A stretch of 64,000 nt of DNA, from assembly GCA_902470695.1 (NCBI GenBank), contig CABRHH010000002.1, positions 62,001 through 126,000 on the forward strand, written 5' to 3'. Under the pieces are notes generated by a model that did not search any database, was not told the origin of the DNA, and saw only the letters and a program-made list of their open reading frames with translations. The position numbers were made by a program, and so were the translations under genes. Origin of the DNA: an uncultured Collinsella sp. (GTDB lineage: Bacteria; Actinomycetota; Coriobacteriia; Coriobacteriales; Coriobacteriaceae). Positions 35,355 to 44,363 of the stretch are shown here, piece after piece; positions within the stretch are counted from its first letter, which is position 1, and each line of letters starts with the position of its first letter.

Positions 35355-36515
35355 ATGAGCACCTATGCAATCAAAGCCGATACGTTCTTTATGCCCACCG
35401 GCCCGGTGTCCGGCGGTTATCTGCTGGTCGAGGATGGGGTCTTTGGGGCCCACGTGGCTGAGGAGCCCAGCTGCGAGATCGTTGACCTGACCGGCAAGCA
35501 GATCGCCCCCGGGTTTGTGGACACGCACATCCACGGGTTCGACGGCTGCGACATCATGGACGGCACGACCGAGAGCGTGGCCACCGTCTCGCGCGGGCTG
35601 CTGCGCAACGGCGTGACGTCGTACCTGCCCACCACGCTCACCGCCACGGTTGAGCAGCTGGAGCAGGCATGCTCCAGCGTGGCTGCCTATGTTGAGCGGG
35701 GTGACGAGACCGCGCATGCGCGCATTGAGGGCATCTTCTTGGAGGGGCCGTTCTTCACCGAGAAGTTCAAGGGTGCCCAGAACCCTGCGTATCTGTCGGC
35801 ACCGTCTCTCGAGGCGCTCAAGCGTTGGCAGGACGCTGCCCATGGCCTGGTGAAGAAAATCGCCGTGGCCGCCGAGTATCCCGAGACGCCGGCGTTTATT
35901 CGCGAGGCGCGCGAGATGGGCGTTGTGGTGGCACTCGGGCACTCCAACGCGACGGCCCGTCAGGCGCTTGACTGCCTGAACGCGGGCGCGAGTGTGTTCG
36001 TGCACACTTATAACGGCATGAGTCCGCTGCATCATCGTGAGCCTGGTATGGTGGGCGCGGCGCTGTATTCCGCCGAGCGCTCCTACTCCGAGATCATCTG
36101 CGACGGGCACCATGTGAACCCGATCGCGGCCGGCATCGTGATGAACGCCAAGGGTCACGACCACACGGCGCTCATCACGGACTGCATGTGCGCGGGCGGC
36201 ATGCCCGATGGCGAGTACAAGCTGGGCGAGCTGCCGGTTGTGGTGAAGGAGGGCACGGCGCGTCTGACCGATTCGGGGTCGCTCGCCGGCTCGATCCTGC
36301 GCATGAACAACGCCGTGAAGAACGTGGTCGATTGGGGCATTGCGAGCCAGGCGGAGGCTGTGTACATGGCCACGCAGGCGCCGGCCGAGGCCAACGAGAT
36401 CGACGACGTGTGTGGTTCCATCCGTGCCGGGCGCAACGCCGACTTCGTGGTGCTCGACCATGCGCTCAACCTCGAGGCAACCTATTTGGGTGGCGAGCAG
36501 GTCTATACGGCCTAA
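35355..36515 (+). CDS. nagA: N-acetylglucosamine/galactosamine-6-phosphate deacetylase
   Basis: NagA removes acetate from GlcNAc-6-P or GalNAc-6-P. The 386-residue amidohydrolase has the metal motif FVDTHIHGFDGCD, EGPFF, GHSNATARQALDCLNAGA, HTYNGMSPLHHREPG and the late ITDCMCAGGMPDGEY with the catalytic Asp. AAAAGGAG precedes the start. With AgaS it would convert GalNAc-6-P to tagatose-6-P, completing the hexosamine branch of the GH35-PTS system. A terminator follows at 36630. Confidence 0.93.
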   Translation: MSTYAIKADTFFMPTGPVSGGYLLVEDGVFGAHVAEEPSCEIVDLTGKQIAPGFVDTHIHGFDGCDIMDGTTESVATVSRGLLRNGVTSYLPTTLTATVEQLEQACSSVAAYVERGDETAHARIEGIFLEGPFFTEKFKGAQNPAYLSAPSLEALKRWQDAAHGLVKKIAVAAEYPETPAFIREAREMGVVVALGHSNATARQALDCLNAGASVFVHTYNGMSPLHHREPGMVGAALYSAERSYSEIICDGHHVNPIAAGIVMNAKGHDHTALITDCMCAGGMPDGEYKLGELPVVVKEGTARLTDSGSLAGSILRMNNAVKNVVDWGIASQAEAVYMATQAPAEANEIDDVCGSIRAGRNADFVVLDHALNLEATYLGGEQVYTA

Positions 36516-36629
36516 GCTGGAATGCGCCGTCGCCAGCATCTCGGCATGCCCGCTCGGTGTGCGCAGGAGCGCGCGAGGATGTGTTTCCGCCTTACGCTAG
36601 ACGCTTTCGGTGCTCAGGCTCTTTGACGA

Positions 36630-36661
36630 GGTCGTAGTCCGTTGGGCTGCGACCTTTTCTT
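36630..36661 (+). terminator. Rho-independent terminator after nagA
   Basis: GGTCGTAGTCC (36630-36640) pairs with GGGCTGCGACC (36644-36654, two G-U pairs) and is followed by TTTTCTT. Confidence 0.8.
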
Positions 36662-36884
36662 ATGGGAGACAGAAGTGGTCAGCCGGGATGTGGGTGGTGT
36701 TCCGTGTTGCAGCATGGGGTGCTCGTGCCCAAAGGCGGTTGCGCTCCATGGCGCTCGGACATTCGGCTCGCGATGCTTTACGCGCAATGAGACGAATGAA
36801 AATAACAAAATATACAGATATCATAATCAGTTTATAGCAGCGTGCGTGCTGTGGGCGAATGCGGACGAGTTTGGTCGATTGTCG

Positions 36885-37078
36885 TGGTCGCAAATGGCAT
36901 CTAATGGGTGTCTGCTCCTCGAAAATCGATATGCAGGACACGCAATTCATGCCAATCGAGGCCGTTTTCATCGATGGGGCCGTCGGCGAGCCGCGGAGAG
37001 GGAGATTTAGGCGGTATGCAGGCAGCCGAGAGCGAAATTGAAAAATCGCGAACACCCATTAGATGCCATTTGCGACCA
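36885..37078. repeat. 27-bp perfect inverted repeat enclosing 140 bp
   Basis: Arm 36885-36911 is the exact reverse complement of 37052-37078 (the arm contains GGTCGCAAATGGCATCTAAT). It is similar in size to the element at 19104-19255 but not in sequence. The enclosed 140 bases contain further short dyads. Confidence 0.8.
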
Positions 37079-37357
37079 TCCGGTGTCCGATCAATTAATT
37101 TAGCAACCCCTCAGTAAAACACTAGAGTCGCAAAAGTACATATCGACGGAATAATATCAGCATTACTGACTATTGCTTCGATTGGGGGCGTCGCAGGCGA
37201 CCCGCTGCGAGTGGGGGCGGCGGCAGGTTGGGCGGGGGTGCCGGTAGTGGGTCGGGCGATGGCGTCTACATGATGATGAGGAGCAGCGTGAGGGTAGTGC
37301 GGGCGACCCGTTGCGAGTGGCGTCGGCACCGGGCCGGACGACAAGGCCGTCGGCAGG

Positions 37358-38137
37358 TCAGGCGGTGGCGTCGGCGGGGGCTATGATGAGCTGCGTGGCG
37401 TCGCCGAGCTGCTGACGTTGCTCGGCGGGTATGGAGTCATCGGTGATGAGCGCATCGACGCGGTCGAGATTATAGAAGTTGTAAAAATCCTGCTTGCCGA
37501 GCTTGCTGGCATCGCAGAGCAGGTAGCGCTTGCCACTGCGGTCGCAGGCGAGCGCCTGCAGGCGCCCTTCGTCCAGGTTTGAGGTGAACGCCGTGCCGTC
37601 GTTCACGCCGTTAGCCCCGATGAAGCACTTGTCGATGCCGAGTGGCGCGAGCATCTCCTCAGCTACGGCGCCTACGAGCGAACCCGAGCGACTGCGATAC
37701 TGGCCGCCCAGCACGCAGATCTCGAGCGCGGGGTTGCGCTGCAGGATGCTGAAGGCAATCAGGCTGTTCGTCACCACGCGCAGCGGCACGTTGGGAAGCA
37801 TGCGCGCAACGGAGGCGCAGGTCGAACCAGGTCCCAGAAACACGGTGTCGTTCGGCTCGATCAGCTCGCATGCGGTCCGCGCAATGCCCTGCTTTTCCTG
37901 CGTTCGGATGGTGAGCTTTTCAAAATAAGGGAGTTCGGTGGGAGGGGCCTGCAGGGCGCCGGGCAGGCGAATGCCTCCGTGCTCGCGGATAACGCGGCCT
38001 GCCGAGGCGAGCTCGTCGAAGTCGCGCCGGGCGGTCATCTCGGAGATGCCAAAGGAGCGCGCCGCTTGCTTGACCGAGAGCGATCCCTGCTGCTGGCAGA
38101 GTTCGAGCAGGTTTTCCGGGCGTTCGGTTTTGAGCAT
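37358..38137 (-). CDS. DeoR-family transcriptional regulator 1
   Basis: A 259-residue sugar-operon repressor. The N-terminal HTH (about 5-60) reads LLELCQQQGSLSVKQAARSF then SEMTARRDFDELAS. The C-terminal DeoR sensor domain, which binds phosphosugars, has NDTVFLGPGSTCASVARML and the late CDASKLGKQDFYNF. The start at MLKTERPENLL is chosen because upstream residues are Arg/Pro/His-rich non-conserved sequence. It shares its strand with regulator 2 and lies upstream of the sulfatase-PTS operon, which it may help control. Confidence 0.9.
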   Translation of the reverse strand: MLKTERPENLLELCQQQGSLSVKQAARSFGISEMTARRDFDELASAGRVIREHGGIRLPGALQAPPTELPYFEKLTIRTQEKQGIARTACELIEPNDTVFLGPGSTCASVARMLPNVPLRVVTNSLIAFSILQRNPALEICVLGGQYRSRSGSLVGAVAEEMLAPLGIDKCFIGANGVNDGTAFTSNLDEGRLQALACDRSGKRYLLCDASKLGKQDFYNFYNLDRVDALITDDSIPAEQRQQLGDATQLIIAPADATA

Positions 38138-38166
38138 GGGGTCTCTTTCTCTCGGGGCGCGGGGCT

Positions 38167-38340
38167 GGGGATGGGTGACGTGCCTGGATGGGCAGCGTAT
38201 CGGGGATGGGTGACGTGCCCGGGTATGCAGCATACCCGGATGGGCGCCGAGCTCGGGCGGCGGACGATGCGCTCGGGTGGGCGGCATGCCCGGGGCGGGC
38301 GATGCGCTCGGGTGGGCGCGCGTTCAGGGACGGGCGGCGT
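38167..38340. repeat. Degenerate 35-bp minisatellite
   Basis: About five degenerate units with a 35-bp period fill the gap between the two DeoR genes. Exact shared pieces are GGGGATGGGTGACGTGCC at 38167-38184 and 38202-38219, and CGATGCGCTCGGGTGGGCG at 38265-38283 and 38300-38318. A 10-bp palindrome, CCGGGTATGC/GCATACCCGG, sits inside. Confidence 0.7.
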
Positions 38341-38396
38341 CCCCGGAGGCGGCGCGCCCGGGCGGACAACATCCCCGAATCGCGGCGCGACGGGGG

Positions 38397-39164
38397 CTAA
38401 GATCCGGTGATGACCTGGGTCCAGGAGCGCAGTGTTGCGAGCTGCTCGGGGTCGGCATCGGGATTGATGAAGATGGCGTCCATGCGATCGAGCGTGGCGA
38501 ACGCGTAGTAGTCGCGCCGTCCGATTTTGTGTCCATCGGTGACCAGGTAGCGCTTGCGTGCGCGCGCGAGCGCATCGGACAGGACGGTGGAGGCGTCCAT
38601 CTGCGAGCCGAACACCTCGTTGCCAAAGATCCCCGTGGTGGACACGAACGCCTTTTCCGCGGTGAGGCCGAAAAAGCCGCTGTTGCTGCTGGGCATGGTG
38701 AACACGCGCGTGCTGGCGCGGTAGGTTCCGCCCACCAGGAAAAGCTCGACCTCAGTGTTGTCCGCGAGCAGACTGAACACCGGGGCGCTGTTCGTCAGCA
38801 CGCGGATGCCGCGCTTGGGCAGATGCTCGCACATGAGCTCGCAGGTCGAGCCGCCGCCGAGGAAGATGGAGTCGCCCGGCTGCACGTTCTGGGCAGCCAA
38901 GACCGCGGCGGCGCGCTTCTGCTGCACGTACTGGTGCTGCTTCTCCTCATGCGAGCTCACGCGAGACAGGGTGGTACCGTGCGCGCTATGCGGCAGCTGG
39001 GCGCCGCCGTGCACGCGCGTCACGAGCCCTTTGGCCGCCAGGTCGGTGAGGTCGCGGCGGACCGTCATGCTGGAGACGTCGAGCTCGCGCGCGATGTCGT
39101 TCACGGTGACCGTATGGTGCTGCTTGAGCAGGTTGAGGATGGCTTGATGCCGCTCGGACTTCAC
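38397..39164 (-). CDS. DeoR-family transcriptional regulator 2
   Basis: A 255-residue DeoR-type repressor divergent from the sulfatase-PTS operon. A GTG start is chosen because AAGGAGG lies 4 bases before it and the product begins at the conserved KSERHQAILNLLKQHHTV. HTH residues follow (NDIARELDVSSMTVRRDLTDL). The sensor domain has GDSIFLGGGSTCELMCEHL and TDGHKIGRRDYYAF. The dyad TGTTCG-N12-CGAACA (39191-39214), 27 bases before its start and in the divergent promoter region, is a probable operator. A similar site precedes lacA. Confidence 0.91.
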   Translation of the reverse strand: MKSERHQAILNLLKQHHTVTVNDIARELDVSSMTVRRDLTDLAAKGLVTRVHGGAQLPHSAHGTTLSRVSSHEEKQHQYVQQKRAAAVLAAQNVQPGDSIFLGGGSTCELMCEHLPKRGIRVLTNSAPVFSLLADNTEVELFLVGGTYRASTRVFTMPSSNSGFFGLTAEKAFVSTTGIFGNEVFGSQMDASTVLSDALARARKRYLVTDGHKIGRRDYYAFATLDRMDAIFINPDADPEQLATLRSWTQVITGS

Positions 39165-39190
39165 GGTGCCTCCTTGGATGTTATAAAAAA

Positions 39191-39214
39191 TGTTCGCTTT
39201 TATTAAACCGAACA
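39191..39214. promoter_or_regulatory. Candidate DeoR operator 1
   Basis: TGTTCG and CGAACA form a perfect 6-bp dyad spanning 24 bp with an AT-rich centre. A near-identical 24-bp layout occurs at 47264-47287 before lacA. Confidence 0.5.
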
Positions 39215-39250
39215 ACAAACTGTCTGGCAAGTGTCAATCAAGATGAACAT

Positions 39251-39280
39251 ACCGCTCAGCGTCAAAAACCGACCGTTGAG
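39251..39280 (+). promoter_or_regulatory. LytTR-like tandem site C (upstream of sulfatase-PTS)
   Basis: ACCGCTCAG (39251-39259) and ACCGTTGAG (39272-39280), 21-bp period, spacer CGTCAAAAACCG. It lies 168 bases before the EIIA start. A possible promoter further down is TTGACA (39344-39349) with AATCAT after 17 bases. Confidence 0.6.
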
Positions 39281-39447
39281 CGATAAGGCATAGTGAATAT
39301 CAAGGTAGGTGACCTATTTGAAGAAAAAGAGCGGAAAATCGTCTTGACAAGAACAGTAACATCGAGAATCATAAAGGAACAAAAACAAACAACAAAGAAC
39401 TACTCAAACAGCGACTGCGCTGAGGGGGAGAAGGAAGGGGCAAACGT

Positions 39448-39888
39448 ATGCGCATCGGTGTCATTCTGGCCAGTCACGGAACATTCGCCCAGGGCGCCTT
39501 GGGTGCCGTCGAGATGATCGCGGGCGCGCAGTCCGATGTGGTTGCGCTGGCGCTGACGGCCGAGAAGAGCCTTGAGGCATTCGAGGACGAGTTCGTTGCG
39601 GCCTATGACAAGCTTGCCGACGTCTGCGACCTGGTGGTCGTGCTGTGCGACATCTATGGTGGCACGCCGTTCAACGTTATCGCACGCTGCCAGCTGCGCG
39701 GCATGACAATGATCGCCTACACGGGCTTGTCGATGCCGGTGGCGGTGGAGCTGCTGCTCACGCGCGACGGGCTCGACTCGGAGGAGGCGGTGCGCGCACA
39801 GCTTGAGGCGGCGCACACCCAGGCGCAGCGGGAAATCGCGCCCGCGGTGGCGCCTGCGACGGAGGATGAGGACGACCTGGACCTGTAA
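39448..39888 (+). CDS. PTS mannose-family EIIA (cluster 2)
   Basis: A 146-residue EIIA with active His10 in ILASHGTFAQGALG and the family segment LCDIYGGTPFNVIA. The C-terminus is acidic (TEDEDDLDL). It is the first gene of the sulfatase-linked PTS operon, behind a LytTR-like site and a DeoR-type operator. GGAAGGGG precedes the ATG. EIIB follows after 93 bases. Its sugar is probably a galactose or GalNAc derivative, judged from LacA/LacB downstream. Confidence 0.93.
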   Translation: MRIGVILASHGTFAQGALGAVEMIAGAQSDVVALALTAEKSLEAFEDEFVAAYDKLADVCDLVVVLCDIYGGTPFNVIARCQLRGMTMIAYTGLSMPVAVELLLTRDGLDSEEAVRAQLEAAHTQAQREIAPAVAPATEDEDDLDL

Positions 39889-39981
39889 GGGCCTCGGGTG
39901 GATGTGATCGATCGCATCGCACGACAGCGCTAGAGAAACAACGCTGGCCATGCGCCGGCTGCAAGAGAACAAGGAGCACAC

Positions 39982-40458
39982 ATGGCACTCAAACTCGTGG
40001 ATATCGACGACCGCCTGATTCACGGCCAGGTTGCCACGACCTGGATTCCCGACTTCGGCATCGAATCGGCCATCATCGTGAGCGACAAGGTGGCCGCGGA
40101 CCCCGTGCAGAAATCCGTGGCCGGGCTGGCGGTGCCCGAGATCAAGGTCTCGGTGTTCAGCGTGGACAAGTTCATCCACGTCCTCACCAAGACCGAGCTC
40201 AAAAAGGCCACGATGGTGCTGTTTACCAACCCCGTCGATGCGCTCAAGCTGCACGACAACGGACTGCCGTTCGACTACCTGAACGTCTCGGGCATGCGGT
40301 TCAACGACCAGCGTCACCGCCTGCACAAGAACATGTCGGTTACCGCTGAGGAGAAGACGGCGTTCGAGGAGCTGATCGCGAAGGGCGTCGAGTGCTGGAT
40401 GCAGACGACGACGCGCGACTCCAAGGAGCCGGTGGCCGAGCTGCTCAAGAACTACTAG
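39982..40458 (+). CDS. PTS mannose-family EIIB (cluster 2)
   Basis: A 158-residue EIIB with active His14 in DIDDRLIHGQVATTW and FTNPVDALKLHDNG. Family length and motifs are normal. AAGGAG precedes the start. A 350-base gap with a hexanucleotide repeat separates it from EIIC, unusual inside a PTS operon. Confidence 0.93.
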   Translation: MALKLVDIDDRLIHGQVATTWIPDFGIESAIIVSDKVAADPVQKSVAGLAVPEIKVSVFSVDKFIHVLTKTELKKATMVLFTNPVDALKLHDNGLPFDYLNVSGMRFNDQRHRLHKNMSVTAEEKTAFEELIAKGVECWMQTTTRDSKEPVAELLKNY

Positions 40459-40808
40459 ACGCGCCCGCGGTCGGTGTGGCGCGCCCCGCGCCCCGCGCAC
40501 CGGAGCCGGCTGCGTCGCGAGATCGCGCCAGCGTGGGGCTGCGTGCTTTGGGATGCTGCGTCCATGCACATGCACATGCACATGCACATGCACATGCACA
40601 TGCATACGCACACGCCCACGCACGCGCTCACGCGCTGTGCCACGCGGTCCGAGCGGGCGCCGGTGCGCCTGGCGTCATCGCGCGTGTACCCGCGTTCGAA
40701 GCGCCGCATGTCGGCGTGGCATCAACACTGTGGTATCGACCTCAGGCATGAGGGGCCTGAGGCGTCCTGCTCGGTGACGGGCGGGGAAGTATGAGGGAAG
40801 GAGCATGT
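40459..40808. other. Intercistronic gap inside the PTS operon
   Basis: These 350 bases between EIIB and EIIC have no convincing gene. A run of ATGCAC hexamers is at 40564-40605. There is no clear terminator or promoter. Confidence 0.55.
40564..40605. repeat. ATGCAC hexanucleotide tandem repeat
   Basis: Six perfect ATGCAC units (40564-40599) followed by ATGCAT, then degenerate ACGCAC-like units. Simple repeats of this kind can change length by slippage. It lies outside any gene, so any effect would be on mRNA or promoter spacing. Confidence 0.9.
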
Positions 40809-41627
40809 ATGCTTCAGGCACTTCTGCTCGCCATCTGGGCGGGTCTGTGCACCTGGGACCAGTACGGTCCGCACCTGGGGTTCCGCAAGCCGCTACTGGC
40901 ATCGGTGGGCGTCGGCATCATCCTGGGCGACCTGCCCACCGCCATCATGATCGGCGCTACCATGGAGCTCATGTGGCTCGGCGTCAACAACATCGGCGCC
41001 TATGTGCCGCCCGATGTCATCTCGGGCACCATCGTGGGCGCCGCGCTCGGCATCATGGGCGGCGGCGACGCGAGCAGCGCCATCGCACTCGCCGTGGCCA
41101 TCGGCATCCCCACCGCCACGCTCGTCCAGCAGCTCAACATCCTGGTTATGACCACGAACGTCTCGCTGGTGCACGCTGCCGACAAAGCGGTCGAATCGGG
41201 CAAGTTCAACGCCGTGAACAAGTACTTCTGGGCCGGTGCCGCCTGCTTCTTCCTCACGCGCGCCGTCCCCGTCTTCATCGCCACGGGCATCGGCTCCTTC
41301 GTGATCGAGGACATCATGAACTTCCTGCAGAGCCAGGTCCCCTGGGTGCTCACTGGCTTCTCCACCGCCGGTGGCATGATGCCCGCCGTTGGCCTGGCCA
41401 TGCTGCTCACCATGATGATGAAGAAGAACATGTGGATCTTCCTGCTGCTGGGCTTCGTGCTTGCCGCCTTTTTGGGCGTGCCCACGGTGGGCATCGCCAT
41501 CGCCGCGTGCGCCGCCGCCGGCATCTGGGACGTGATCTGCGAGGGCCAGAAAGGTGCCGCCGCGCCTGCGGTGGCCGCATCCACGGCGGCTCCTTCCGAC
41601 GACGATGACGAGGAGTACGATCTCTAA
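40809..41627 (+). CDS. PTS mannose-family EIIC (cluster 2)
   Basis: A 272-residue EIIC permease. Key segments are GVGIILGDLPTAIMIGATME, YVPPDVISGTIVGAALGIMG and STAGGMMPAVGLAMLLTMMM, with an acidic tail (SDDDDEEYDL). The start at 40809 follows AAGGAG; an ATG 18 bases upstream has no ribosome-binding site and adds non-family residues. Its stop overlaps the EIID start by one base. Confidence 0.93.
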   Translation: MLQALLLAIWAGLCTWDQYGPHLGFRKPLLASVGVGIILGDLPTAIMIGATMELMWLGVNNIGAYVPPDVISGTIVGAALGIMGGGDASSAIALAVAIGIPTATLVQQLNILVMTTNVSLVHAADKAVESGKFNAVNKYFWAGAACFFLTRAVPVFIATGIGSFVIEDIMNFLQSQVPWVLTGFSTAGGMMPAVGLAMLLTMMMKKNMWIFLLLGFVLAAFLGVPTVGIAIAACAAAGIWDVICEGQKGAAAPAVAASTAAPSDDDDEEYDL

Positions 41628-42457
41628 TGGGCAAGATCTCGAAGTCAACCCTGAACAAAGTTCTCCTGCGCACCCAGGGTTGCCAGTTCGCGCATAACTA
41701 CGAGCGCATGCAGTCACTGTCGCTCACCTACTGCTTCGCCCCGGTGCTCGAGGAGCTCTACCGCGACGCGCCGACCGAGCAGCGCGTCAACGCGATGAAG
41801 CGCCACCTTGAGTACTTCAACACGCATCCCATCGCCATCCCGTTCATCCTGGGCATCTCCGCGGCGCTGGAGGAGGCCACCGACGAAGACCAAAAGGACA
41901 CAGTGGTGGGCATCAAGACGTCGCTCATGGGGCCGTTCGCCGGCCTCGGCGATTCGCTGCTGAACCTCACGTGGTTCCCCATCGCGGGCTCCATCGGCGC
42001 CTCGATGTGCGTCGACAACGGCTCCATCGTGGGCCCGATCGTGATGTTCCTCCTCATCAACCTGCTGTACTGGCCGCTCAAGTACTTCGGCCTGCACAAG
42101 GGCTATGAGATGGGCATGGACCTGGTCGAGAAGGCGGGCGTGGCCGTATTCGACCGGCTGGGCAACCTTGCCAACGTGCTGGGCGTCATGGTCACCGGCG
42201 GTCTGATCGCCACGACGGTCAAGCTGAACCTCGCGCTGCAGTTCACCTTCGGCGAGGGCGATCCGCTCGTGATCCAAGACCAGCTCGACAAGGTGCTGCC
42301 CTATGCGCTGCCGTGCCTGCTGACGTTTATCTGCTACCGCCTGCTCAAGCGCGGTCAGGGCAAGAACTCGGCCCAGCTCATCATCGGCTGCATCGTGTTC
42401 GCCCTGGTGTTCGCCGCCATCGGCTATTACTTCCCGGCGTTCAAGATCTTCGCCTAG
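41627..42457 (+). CDS. PTS mannose-family EIID (cluster 2)
   Basis: A 276-residue EIID with FAHNYERMQSLSLTYCFAPV, the segment MKRHLEYFNTHPIAIPFI, GIKTSLMGPFAGLGDSLLNL, and C-terminal hydrophobic helices. It is translationally coupled to EIIC (TAATG). A 15-bp perfect hairpin right after it should end or attenuate the transcript before the sulfatase gene. Confidence 0.94.
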   Translation: MGKISKSTLNKVLLRTQGCQFAHNYERMQSLSLTYCFAPVLEELYRDAPTEQRVNAMKRHLEYFNTHPIAIPFILGISAALEEATDEDQKDTVVGIKTSLMGPFAGLGDSLLNLTWFPIAGSIGASMCVDNGSIVGPIVMFLLINLLYWPLKYFGLHKGYEMGMDLVEKAGVAVFDRLGNLANVLGVMVTGGLIATTVKLNLALQFTFGEGDPLVIQDQLDKVLPYALPCLLTFICYRLLKRGQGKNSAQLIIGCIVFALVFAAIGYYFPAFKIFA

Positions 42458-42465
42458 CCGGGTAC

Positions 42466-42505
42466 GCACCGCGCCCGTCGTCGCTGTTGTCGACGGGCGC
42501 GGTGC
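42466..42505 (+). terminator. 15-bp hairpin after cluster 2 EIID
   Basis: GCACCGCGCCCGTCG (42466-42480) pairs perfectly with CGACGGGCGCGGTGC (42491-42505). No T run follows, so it may be a partial terminator or an mRNA stabiliser between the PTS genes and the sulfatase gene. Confidence 0.65.
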
Positions 42506-42577
42506 CCGCTTCTGCTTGTTGTTGGGCGCGTCCGAACCCAAGGTCCGCGCCCGCTTTCGATCATTGGGAGGCGCACG

Positions 42578-44077
42578 ATGAAAACCGTTCTCGTGCTCAT
42601 GGATACCCTGCGCCGCGATGTCTTGTCGTGCTACAACCCGCATACGCGCGTACAGACCCCGCGCCTCGACGCATTCGCCGAGCAGTCGTGCATCTTCGAC
42701 AACCACTGGATCGGGTCGGCTCCCTGCATGCCGGCCCGGCGCGACCTGCTGTGCGGTCGGCTGAACTTCCTTGAGCGCGCATGGGGTCCCATCGAGCCGT
42801 TCGACGTGACGCTGCCCCGCTGCCTGCGCGAGGCGGGGTACTTCACGCATATCACCACCGACCACTGCCATTACATGCGCACCGGCGGCGAGGGGTACCT
42901 GCAGCAATTCAACACCTGGGACTACCATCGCGGCCAGGAGGGCGACCCGTGGGTGAGCCGCATCGACGAGCCCGACAACATGCCCGAGACGTTTTACGGT
43001 CGGGTGCGCGAGCAGTACCAGAAGAACCGCACGATGTGGCCGCATGAGGAGGAGATGCCCTCGCCGCAGACGTTCTCCTCGGCCTGCGACTGGATTGATG
43101 CGAATGCCGGGGCCGATGACTTCTTCCTGATGGTCGAGGCGTTCGACCCGCATGAGCCGTTCGACGTGCCGGAGCGCTATATGGAGCTCAACGGGGGTGC
43201 CGAGGGGCTCGACCGCGACTACTTCGAGATTCCGCCCTACGCGCGGGTGAGCGAGGCGGGCATCCCCGAGGCGGCCGTGGATTACGTGCAGCGTCGCTAC
43301 GCCGCGCTGGTCACCATGGCGGACCGCTGGTTCGGCACGCTCGTGGACAAGCTGGCCGAGCGCGGCATGCTGGACGACACACTCGTCATCGTGACGACCG
43401 ATCACGGGTATTTCCTGGGCGAACGCGATTTCATGGGCAAGAACTACATGCCGCTCTACAACGAGCTCGCGCATCTGCCGCTGCTCGTGCACTTCCCGGG
43501 CGGGGCGCGGGCGGGCGAGCGCGCGCACCAGCTCACGCAGGCGATCGACATCATGCCGACGGTGCTCGACTACGCGGGGGTCGAGGTGCCCGCATGTGTG
43601 CAGGGCGTCTCGCTGCGCCCGGTGGCTGCCGACGCGGCGGCGCCCACGCGCCCCTATGCACTGTTCGGCTACCACGGCCTCGATGTGAACGTGACCGATG
43701 GCCGCTACACCTACTTCCGCGCGCCGGTGGCGAGCAACAAGCCGTGCTTCGAGTACGCCTGCATTCCCACCACGATCCGGCGCGTGCTGGGCACCGAGAT
43801 GCCGGAGCGCATCGAGATGGGGCGCTTCCTGCCGCGCACGCAGTATCCTGTCTACAAGATTCCCTGCGAGCGCATCGCGGTGATCGACCAGAGCGACAAC
43901 CCGCTGCGCGAGGTGGGCACGACGAGGCTGTACGACCTGGAGTGCGACTACGCGCAGGAGCACAACCTGGCGGGCGCGGATGCGCCGGAGGAGGAGCACA
44001 TGGTGGAGCTGCTGCTGCGCGGGCTGGACGAGTACGAGGCTCCTGCCGAGCAGAAGGAGCGCCTGGGTTTGGTGTAG
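42578..44077 (+). CDS. Cytosolic Cys-type sulfatase (family S1)
   Basis: The 499-residue enzyme should remove sulfate esters from a sugar. The first catalytic strand VLVLMDTLRRD begins at residue 4, so there is no signal peptide and it must act inside the cell. Cys50 in CMPAR (C-x-P-x-R) is the residue turned into formylglycine. Other metal or substrate segments are DPHEPFDVP, TTDHGYFLGERDFMGK and HLPLLVHFPGG. The anaerobic maturase gene that acts on Cys-type sulfatases follows directly. Neighbouring PTS and LacA/LacB genes suggest a sulfated galactose or GalNAc phosphate as substrate; this is inferred. Confidence 0.93.
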   Translation: MKTVLVLMDTLRRDVLSCYNPHTRVQTPRLDAFAEQSCIFDNHWIGSAPCMPARRDLLCGRLNFLERAWGPIEPFDVTLPRCLREAGYFTHITTDHCHYMRTGGEGYLQQFNTWDYHRGQEGDPWVSRIDEPDNMPETFYGRVREQYQKNRTMWPHEEEMPSPQTFSSACDWIDANAGADDFFLMVEAFDPHEPFDVPERYMELNGGAEGLDRDYFEIPPYARVSEAGIPEAAVDYVQRRYAALVTMADRWFGTLVDKLAERGMLDDTLVIVTTDHGYFLGERDFMGKNYMPLYNELAHLPLLVHFPGGARAGERAHQLTQAIDIMPTVLDYAGVEVPACVQGVSLRPVAADAAAPTRPYALFGYHGLDVNVTDGRYTYFRAPVASNKPCFEYACIPTTIRRVLGTEMPERIEMGRFLPRTQYPVYKIPCERIAVIDQSDNPLREVGTTRLYDLECDYAQEHNLAGADAPEEEHMVELLLRGLDEYEAPAEQKERLGLV

Positions 44078-44363
44078 GGGCCGCAGACGGCGTGGCGGCG
44101 CGGCGGCGTGGCGCGACGGGCGGCACGCATCGCTGTGGGGTCGGTCTGCCGGCGGGGTTGTGAGCGTAGCAGGGCGGTTTGCGAGTCGGCGGGGCCCTTT
44201 TGGGTGGAGTACGGCCGAGGCTGGCGCCGGTGTGGCGCGGCGGCGGTCTGCGGCTGCGACCGGCGGCGACGTGGTGCGGAGCGGGCACGACGGTGCCGCG
44301 CGACGCTGCGGGGTGGACTTGGACCGCCCATAGGGAATGAGACGAGGAAGGGAGGCGCTGCGC

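Larger units (their letters stand above)
36516..37357. other. 842-base gene-free region with inverted repeat
   Basis: The largest gap in the window. It begins with the nagA terminator, contains an AT-rich stretch near 36790-36840, a 27-bp perfect inverted repeat (36885-37078), and GC-rich degenerate repeats (GCGACCCGYTGCGAGTGG near 37198 and 37306). No open reading frame in it looks like protein. Confidence 0.6.

Noticed and set aside
34014..36539. An 841-residue minus-strand frame over agaS and nagA
   Set aside because: Antisense to two enzymes with complete active-site motifs; long minus-strand open frames are common here because of the codon bias.
37358..38287. A longer version of DeoR regulator 1 with 50 extra N-terminal residues
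   Set aside because: The extra part is Pro/Arg/His-rich, lies in the minisatellite and lacks a ribosome-binding site.
40564..40605. A small coding gene in the ATGCAC array (MHMHMH peptide)
   Set aside because: Frames through the array encode simple His/Met or Cys/Thr repeats with no ribosome-binding site.
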